Source: JBDGSM01 sp042217615 (lineage in GTDB: Archaea > Nanohalarchaeota > Nanosalinia > Nanosalinales > Nanosalinaceae). Taken from it: a DNA stretch of 11,450 nucleotides. The notes beneath the pieces were generated by a model, which saw only the letters and a list, made by a program, of their open reading frames with translations, made no database searches and was not told where the DNA came from. Position numbers and translations under genes: made by a program. Of the stretch, positions 7,269 through 11,450 are shown in pieces. Where the stretch lies: NCBI GenBank assembly GCA_042217615.1, contig JBDGSI010000050.1, positions 1-11,450 of the forward strand. The letters are read 5' to 3'. Position 1 is the first letter of the stretch; each line of letters begins with the position of its first letter.

Positions 7269-8759
7269 TCACTCGGTTGTTTTCCCGGTTAAGTCTACAG
7301 GGGTTTTGCAAAGTGAGGCTGTTCTCTGGAAGCTACATGATTTGAGCTGTGTAGGTGCTTTACCTGTGCTTGAGGCTCTCCGGTTGCAGTTGAATGTGCC
7401 TCCTGACGGTGTTGCCTCACTGACTGTGTAGCTGAGGTCTATCCTCCATCTCTGGTTTCGCAGGGTTTCCCCAGGAATAGCCCTGAATTTCCTGTCTCTG
7501 CAAGTGACTGTATAGTCCACATAGGCCTTAAACTTCAGGTACCATGAGGTCTGGCATTTATAGTCTCTTCCGCATGGAGGAGGATCCTTGACTGTGCCTT
7601 TCGCGCAAACTGTTTTACATTGCGTCACAGTTTTTGTGTTCCATTCCTTGCAATCGCTGTAACAGTACTGCGTGCATTTCCTGTCTCCGCCTTCCGTTGT
7701 ATAGCATGACTGGTAACAATCCTGTGTAGATCTCTTGCAACTTGTCCTTACTGTCTCTTCATGGCATTTCTCCTCGGTCTTACCGCCTTTGCATTTAGTT
7801 GGGATAGGCTGAGGGATAGGCCTTTTGTCGACTTCCTTGCTTACTCCAAACCCGGGATACTCTATCTTTGTCTGACCGATTCTTATCTTGTTCTGAAGGA
7901 CGCTGCAGGTTACATGCGTGTTGTTAAAGTACGCGGAGTTACTTATCAGCTTCTGCATCTCTTTTTCAAGGCCTTCCTTGACTCTGGCTTCAAGTTTCCT
8001 GGTTGTTTTCTCTTTACAGGTGTAGCTCGGAAGATATCTGCAGTTGCTTCCGCTTTCAAGACACATTGTCTTGCTTCTGGCTTTCTGATCCGGTACTTTC
8101 TTCATCTGTTCTCTGATCTCATCTTTCAGGTCTTCGTTCTTAACCCACTTCCTCAGCGTTGAATACATGTACCAGTACCGGTTGTAGCGTAGATTAGAGA
8201 GAAATGTAATGTTTTCCTCGGTTCTTGAAAGGCCCCCGTTCCTTCTGGAGACTTGGAGCGATTCTATTTCAGTTGCCATTTTGAAGTCATCGTTACCGGG
8301 CTCTAGGAGAGGTTTGTCGTAGCCTGCGGCAGCACACTTGATTTTCCCTGCTTTGTATATCAACTGGTTTCTTAGCCCGTGTATCTCGTTTATTCTTTTC
8401 TTCATCATCGCTGAGGTGAAGTTTGCGGTTGCGTTCCTTGCCATCTTTCTGGAAGGTATCTGGTTGTTTCCTCTGCATACCCAGTACCGGGCCTCCGGGG
8501 TTTTCCATTTTCTCCCGGAGTAGTTTGCGGCTTTGTAGCTTCCTTTCTGACCGGCGTAGAAGAGGCTGTTTTCGAGGTAGAGTTTGGCGTTTTTGAATCG
8601 GTGGTTGAATGTGTTTATCTGTGATTGCTGGACTAGGTCTTGTTGTGTTCCTGTCCCTGATGAGGTGTTGGCTCGGAACCAGGTTATTGAGATCAGGGAG
8701 ATAGTCAGGATAATGAATACTACTACCAGTGTGCTTGCTCCTTTACGCCGGGTTACCAT
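7269..8759 (-). CDS. Large Cys-rich pilin-like surface protein (496 aa)
   Basis: The N-terminus MVTRRKGASTLVVVFIILT has RRKG and a helix to about residue 28, a prepilin-like layout without Glu+5. Residues 40-270 are Lys/Arg-rich and mostly helical in appearance, with Cys at 95, 142, 233, 240 and 248. Residues 323-402 hold twelve Cys (for example C348, C352, C362, C366, C370, C381, C385), probably a disulfide-stabilised module. The last 90 residues look like beta strands (KAYVDYTVTCRDRKF at 411-425). No catalytic motif is recognised. The ATG lies inside a 7-nt overlap with the upstream gene, with GAGG about 8 nt before it. The stop is 5 nt before the metalloprotease start, so the two are probably co-translated. 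It could be a pilus-anchored ligand-binding subunit; this is inference. Confidence 0.87.
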   Translation of the reverse strand: MVTRRKGASTLVVVFIILTISLISITWFRANTSSGTGTQQDLVQQSQINTFNHRFKNAKLYLENSLFYAGQKGSYKAANYSGRKWKTPEARYWVCRGNNQIPSRKMARNATANFTSAMMKKRINEIHGLRNQLIYKAGKIKCAAAGYDKPLLEPGNDDFKMATEIESLQVSRRNGGLSRTEENITFLSNLRYNRYWYMYSTLRKWVKNEDLKDEIREQMKKVPDQKARSKTMCLESGSNCRYLPSYTCKEKTTRKLEARVKEGLEKEMQKLISNSAYFNNTHVTCSVLQNKIRIGQTKIEYPGFGVSKEVDKRPIPQPIPTKCKGGKTEEKCHEETVRTSCKRSTQDCYQSCYTTEGGDRKCTQYCYSDCKEWNTKTVTQCKTVCAKGTVKDPPPCGRDYKCQTSWYLKFKAYVDYTVTCRDRKFRAIPGETLRNQRWRIDLSYTVSEATPSGGTFNCNRRASSTGKAPTQLKSCSFQRTASLCKTPVDLTGKTTE

Positions 8760-9256
8760 CTTAGCAGCCTCGCAGTTGATCTATTGGATTCTGGAAGAGG
8801 AAATTCGATTTCCGAGGATACCACTTTTGTCTGGTTCTCCGGAATCCTCTTTCCTACTATGATCGTTCTGTTAGCCTCTTCTCCGCATTCAATTTCTAGA
8901 CGATAGCCTTCTCCCAGGGTTGAGTTAAGATAGTTTCTAAGGAATTTTTGAGGGGCTACTGTGACAGGTTTCGGTTTTGATATAGTAGTAGCGTAATTGT
9001 TTTTCTTATTGCCGTAGAGGCAGCTGTATGATATAGCGGTCATTACCTTCATGTTGTCGGCTCTAACGACTTGGTAGGACTGCGTGTAGAACCTTCTGAG
9101 TCTTAACTGAGAGTCAAAGGCCACATCCGAGGTAATCATGGTCTCCAAGTTCTCAGCCTGGCTTCCTGACTGCGTTACAAACGTAAGCAGGCCAAATATT
9201 GCGACCAGAAGCACTCCAAGGAAAACGTAGATTGAACTGGCCTGACCCTTTTGCAT
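8753..9256 (-). CDS. Pilin-like protein (167 aa), hypothetical
   Basis: It begins MQKGQASSIYVFLGVLLVA: KGQ followed by AS and a helix to about residue 28. KGQ with Ser at +3 is close to the archaeal QxSxE leader, but Ile stands at +5 instead of Glu. The head contains only two Cys (C79, C124). It ends with strands EIEFPLPESNRSTARLLRW. It has no recognised function beyond resemblance to minor pilins. It is the first gene after a 64-nt gap with a TATA-like box 27 nt before the ATG. The GAGGAGG in that gap is 17 nt from the start, too far for a normal ribosome site, so a leaderless or near-leaderless mRNA is likely. It probably heads the transcription unit containing the Cys-rich, protease and vWA genes. 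Confidence 0.86.
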   Translation of the reverse strand: MQKGQASSIYVFLGVLLVAIFGLLTFVTQSGSQAENLETMITSDVAFDSQLRLRRFYTQSYQVVRADNMKVMTAISYSCLYGNKKNNYATTISKPKPVTVAPQKFLRNYLNSTLGEGYRLEIECGEEANRTIIVGKRIPENQTKVVSSEIEFPLPESNRSTARLLRW

Positions 9257-9280
9257 GTAGATTATTAACTGAGCCTCCTC

Positions 9281-9286
9281 TATAAA
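9281..9286 (-). promoter_or_regulatory. Candidate TATA box (TTTATA) for the 167-aa gene and downstream operon
   Basis: On the minus strand the gap 9257-9320 reads GGTTTATAGAGGAGG in its middle. TTTATA is centred about 27 nt before the ATG at 9256, the usual archaeal distance from TATA box to transcription start, so transcription would begin at or next to the start codon. Confidence 0.5.
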
Positions 9287-9295
9287 CCTTCAAGT

Positions 9296-9316
9296 AGAGA
9301 AGAGAAAGAAAGAGGA
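9296..9316 (-). terminator. Pyrimidine tract after the 190-aa pilin gene, possible weak terminator
   Basis: Directly after the TAG stop at 9321-9323 the minus strand carries a run of about 20 C/T residues with short T runs (CTCTTTCTTTCTCTTCTCT). Archaeal terminators are usually T-rich runs without a hairpin. Here the T runs reach only three, so the call is weak. Its place between a stop codon and a TATA-like box is what makes it worth listing. Confidence 0.25.
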
Positions 9317-9320
9317 TTAT

Positions 9321-9893
9321 CTAGGTTAGAGGCTTGATATTTTCGCTGTACCATGTTTTATAGTTAACTTCGTCCAGGTTGCAGGTTCCTATTGTATGGT
9401 CTCCTTGGCCATTAGGCTGGTACCAGTTGGCTATGCTTTGATTAGCCTCGTTCATTGTTTTGCCTATCTTTGAAGAGGTGTAGTAGTTCTTCATTATCTC
9501 CACGCATCTTTCTGCGTCAAGTTTTTCTCTTCCTACGTTGCATTCGTGAAGGTTAAAGCATTTTACCCCGTCTTCGCAGTAGGTGTTGTAGACCGTGCCG
9601 GCCTTCTCGCTCAGGCTTCCGTCTCCGTCAGCGTCGTAGTTAAACGTCTTGGTGCAGTATTCTACGGCTGCTGCCTGACCGTTAATCCCGGAAGATTGCT
9701 TGTAATCGGAGCAAAGTGATTGACATTTTCTTGTAATTTCCTCCTGCTTTAAGGTATTCTGATACTGGCTTCCTGGATTGTCCTGGAACTGATTCAAGAA
9801 AGTTGAGATAACAACCCCAGCTACTACAAGGAGAATTACAAGTCCGATAATCATCTCAAGGGATTTCTGGCCTTTACGTTTCACATTTCCCAC
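9321..9893 (-). CDS. FlaG/type IV pilin-like protein with QxSxE class III signal (190 aa)
   Basis: The leader KRKGQKSLEMIIGLVILLVV fits the archaeal class III signal exactly: cut after KG, then Q1-K2-S3-L4-E5 and a hydrophobic helix to about residue 33. It is the clearest prepilin in the window. The head has about nine Cys (C57, C61, C80, C106, C112, C118, C130, C171) and a DADGDGSLSE loop at 87-96, resembling a calcium loop. The start is GTG: either 9893 or a second GTG three codons later at 9884. The latter lies about 26 nt from a TATA-like element and would be leaderless. It follows the TadC-like gene after 33 nt. By position and signal it is a good candidate for a major subunit, which is inference. 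Confidence 0.88.
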   Translation of the reverse strand: MGNVKRKGQKSLEMIIGLVILLVVAGVVISTFLNQFQDNPGSQYQNTLKQEEITRKCQSLCSDYKQSSGINGQAAAVEYCTKTFNYDADGDGSLSEKAGTVYNTYCEDGVKCFNLHECNVGREKLDAERCVEIMKNYYTSSKIGKTMNEANQSIANWYQPNGQGDHTIGTCNLDEVNYKTWYSENIKPLT

Positions 9894-9897
9894 TTTA

Positions 9898-9914
9898 GTT
9901 TACTGGTTTTTAAT
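9898..9914 (-). promoter_or_regulatory. Candidate promoter element between TadC-like and pilin genes
   Basis: The 33-nt gap contains ATTAAAAACCAGTAAAC on the minus strand, almost identical to the element at 1643-1658. Its A/T core is about 17 nt from GTG 9893 and 26 nt from GTG 9884. No Shine-Dalgarno is seen. Both copies lie in non-coding gaps just before pilin-like genes. Confidence 0.4.
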
Positions 9915-9926
9915 ATCTTCTCTCGC

Positions 9927-11450
9927 TTACAGCCCTACAAGCTGCGGTATCATAGGCAGAATGTAAAGAGCGGAGATCAAGGTTATCACAGTGAAAATAG
10001 TGGTGGAGTAGATCAGAGTCTTACTTATCTTTATATCCCGGCTTATCTCATCGAAACCGTTTTCTATACCGTTTACAAAGTAAGCCAGAATTAAAGACAC
10101 CTCCACAAGATAGAGGCTTACAATCAGAAGGATAAGTGTAGGCGGCAACGCGCTGTCAATATTCTTCAACAAAGCAATCTGGCTGGATATGTCAGATCCC
10201 CCGCCTCCCACCATAAGAGACTCTTGAATCTGTTCTAACCTCTTGGCAATTACAGATAACACTTCAATTATCAGTAAAGACATTGCAGCAGCCATCCCTG
10301 TAATCACAGGCGCGATAAACTTGGCCTGAATCTCCATCTGGCTGACAACATCATCAAGAAGCCTTCGAATAGTCTCCTCAACCTCTTTCTGATTAGTGAT
10401 GTACTCATTTACACGTCTCAAGTTCTTCGCCGCAATACGTGGCCCTTTAGAAGTACTATCAGAGAGCATCTGCATTGAATTCCTTAAAATATTAGAAGGA
10501 TAGCTGTTAATCGCTCCCTCACGGTCATCAAAGATCGCTCTGTTAAATGGAAAACCCTTCTGCTGCATATTATTGAACAAATTATCGAAGAAATGCTTGA
10601 GAGGTTGATCTTGCTCGCCAATCTCCTCAAACTTCTGCGAAACAACGTAAACCGCTCTCTCAATAGGCATGTCCTTGGAAAGAGCATTTTCTAGCTCCGT
10701 CAACCCTACCTCAATATCCGATTCAATCCTTTCAATCTTGGCCCTGATCTTTCTCCGGCCGTAACTCCTGCCCAAGAAATATGTAATCAGCCCAGCATTG
10801 ATGCCTATGAACAAGGTGAGGCCCTGAACAACGTTCGGAACAGCATTTTTAACGGCGTACTGCTGCTCTATAAAGTTGCTCCAGCCCTGAGCGCTCTGAA
10901 CAGAGCCTCCTCCAGGAGTTAGCGAAATTACAGTTTCATAAGAAATAATAGTATTCAGAAGGTTGAAGTAGTAAATTATGCCTGGAAGAGCTATCGTAAG
11001 ACCTACAGCAAACGCTAGAGGTTTAAGAGGGAGGCTGTAAGTATCGCCAAAGGCAGTAATTTTGACTTTATTCTTTGGAGGCAGATCATCAACATTTTCA
11101 AGGCTGGGTTTGGAATACGCTCCAGGTCTCTTGGATATCAAACGCTTTACAAGGAAGAAAAGAAATAGAGGCAGTATGAAGAGATAAACTGCGGCCATAT
11201 ACAAGCCTAAGGAACCTACTCCTGCTTTATTGCCGCCGAGGAAAATTGAAATTAATGGAAACATGATAAGACCCATTAGAGGAAGCATGATACCTGCCAT
11301 GTTCAGCACTCTTATAGGAGAGTTAAGATTTCTGGCGTACTGATCCATCTTATTCTCCATTGCGCCTATAATCTGTTCCTGACCCTTCTGAATCATTCTT
11401 CTGCGTTCGTCTCCCCTTCTGGAAAGAGAGTCAATCAAGTACTCCAGAGA
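9927..11450 (-). CDS. TadC/FlaJ-type pilus assembly membrane protein (type II secretion F domain), 5' end outside window
   Basis: Archaeal TadC/FlaJ proteins form the inner-membrane platform that works with a secretion ATPase to assemble pilins. The frame is open to the window edge; the first possible in-frame start (TTG at 11436-11438) is probably internal. Counting from that TTG, hydrophobic segments lie near 46-68, 76-97, 139-161, 204-222, 374-398, 434-456 and 474-497. A soluble helical T2SSF domain spans about 235-375, with the segment KGPRIAAKNLRRVNEY near 331-346 and the QAKFIAPVITGMAAAM transition into the membrane at 371-386. The stretch before residue 45 looks like the end of a first F domain, so the full protein is probably the two-domain archaeal type. 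It contains no AGGCCT hexamers, unlike the genes left of 7974. The ATPase gene may lie further right. Confidence 0.88.
   Translation of the reverse strand, partial: SLEYLIDSLSRRGDERRRMIQKGQEQIIGAMENKMDQYARNLNSPIRVLNMAGIMLPLMGLIMFPLISIFLGGNKAGVGSLGLYMAAVYLFILPLFLFFLVKRLISKRPGAYSKPSLENVDDLPPKNKVKITAFGDTYSLPLKPLAFAVGLTIALPGIIYYFNLLNTIISYETVISLTPGGGSVQSAQGWSNFIEQQYAVKNAVPNVVQGLTLFIGINAGLITYFLGRSYGRRKIRAKIERIESDIEVGLTELENALSKDMPIERAVYVVSQKFEEIGEQDQPLKHFFDNLFNNMQQKGFPFNRAIFDDREGAINSYPSNILRNSMQMLSDSTSKGPRIAAKNLRRVNEYITNQKEVEETIRRLLDDVVSQMEIQAKFIAPVITGMAAAMSLLIIEVLSVIAKRLEQIQESLMVGGGGSDISSQIALLKNIDSALPPTLILLIVSLYLVEVSLILAYFVNGIENGFDEISRDIKISKTLIYSTTIFTVITLISALYILPMIPQLVGL

Larger units (their letters stand above)
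118..7974. repeat. Dispersed palindromic hexamer AGGCCT, 26 copies
   Basis: Hand scanning finds AGGCCT starting at 118, 255, 670, 929, 1604, 1933, 2172, 2500, 2639, 2815, 3285, 3796, 3923, 4026, 4479, 5086, 5124, 5286, 5443, 6536, 6880, 7151, 7253, 7523, 7818 and 7969. About two would be expected in the whole window from composition alone. It falls in all three frames of the minus-strand genes: 15 as Gly-Leu, 6 as Arg-Pro, 5 as Lys/Glu-Ala. GGCC with any other flanking bases occurs only about two dozen times in total over fifteen flank combinations. The function is unknown. Confidence 0.8.

Noticed and set aside
7264..7311. Upstream ATG giving the metalloprotease 16 extra residues (MQNPCRLNRENNRVNR)
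   Set aside because: It would overlap the previous gene by 43 nt and place an unusual polar extension before the helix. The ATG at 7263 gives the MKG leader seen in neighbouring genes and a 5-nt spacing.
7761..8162. Plus-strand open frame of 133 codons inside the Cys-rich gene
   Set aside because: It is a shadow of the well-supported minus-strand gene, with no recognisable protein features.
434..8486. Apparent excess of TACCGG/CCGGTA strings
   Set aside because: About 16 were noted by eye, but many come from Tyr-Arg or Arg-Tyr pairs written TAC and CGG, so codon choice can explain much of it. It is much weaker than the AGGCCT signal.
1..11450. RNA genes, CRISPR arrays, insertion sequences, attachment sites
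   Set aside because: The window is almost fully covered by minus-strand coding sequence. No tRNA cloverleaf, rRNA segment, spaced direct repeats, transposase or terminal inverted repeats were seen by reading.

Overview
This window looks archaeal, most plausibly from a DPANN-type lineage (small-genome archaea such as Woesearchaeota, Aenigmarchaeota or Nanohaloarchaeota). The reasons are a TadC/FlaJ-type archaeal pilus-assembly membrane protein, a long series of proteins with archaeal class III (prepilin-like) N-termini, TATA-like boxes close to start codons, Shine-Dalgarno sequences of the GGTGAT type, and small cysteine-rich secreted proteins. Base composition looks mid-40s % GC by eye. The proteins are rich in Lys as well as Asp/Glu, so they do not look like the strongly acidic proteome of a salt-in halophile. 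The exact taxon cannot be fixed from this sequence.

All recognised genes lie on the minus strand, so the locus is read from right to left and is almost gap-free. It starts with a TadC-like type II secretion F-domain protein that runs off the right edge (9927-11450). A FlaG-like pilin with a textbook QxSxE signal follows (9321-9893), then a second pilin-like protein (8753-9256) and a 496-residue cysteine-rich pilin-like protein (7269-8759). Next come a metzincin-type zinc metalloprotease with a pilin-like N-terminus (5761-7263) and a Sec-secreted, C-terminally anchored cysteine-motif protein (5084-5764). An 832-residue protein with tandem von Willebrand A domains (2582-5080) precedes four small pilin-like proteins (1677-2585, 1069-1617, 646-1068, 164-649) and a fifth cut by the left edge (1-170).

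Neighbouring genes overlap by 4 or 7 nt, abut, or are separated by 3-5 nt. The exceptions are three short gaps (33, 64 and 59 nt), each with a TATA-like element. These probably divide the cluster into co-regulated transcription units.

The main idea is that this is a cell-surface assembly locus. One TadC-like platform sits next to about ten different short-leader proteins. Nine of them carry a (K/R)(G/A) prepilin-peptidase-like site just before a single hydrophobic helix. The heads include plain minor-pilin-like domains, a probable metalloprotease, and a tandem vWA adhesin-like domain. This could be a pilus or pseudopilus whose tip carries adhesive and proteolytic subunits, perhaps for host-cell or surface contact. 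No assembly ATPase or prepilin peptidase is inside the window.

A second, unrelated signal is a large excess of the palindrome AGGCCT. There are 26 copies between 118 and 7974, in all three codon frames, and none in the remaining 3.5 kb.
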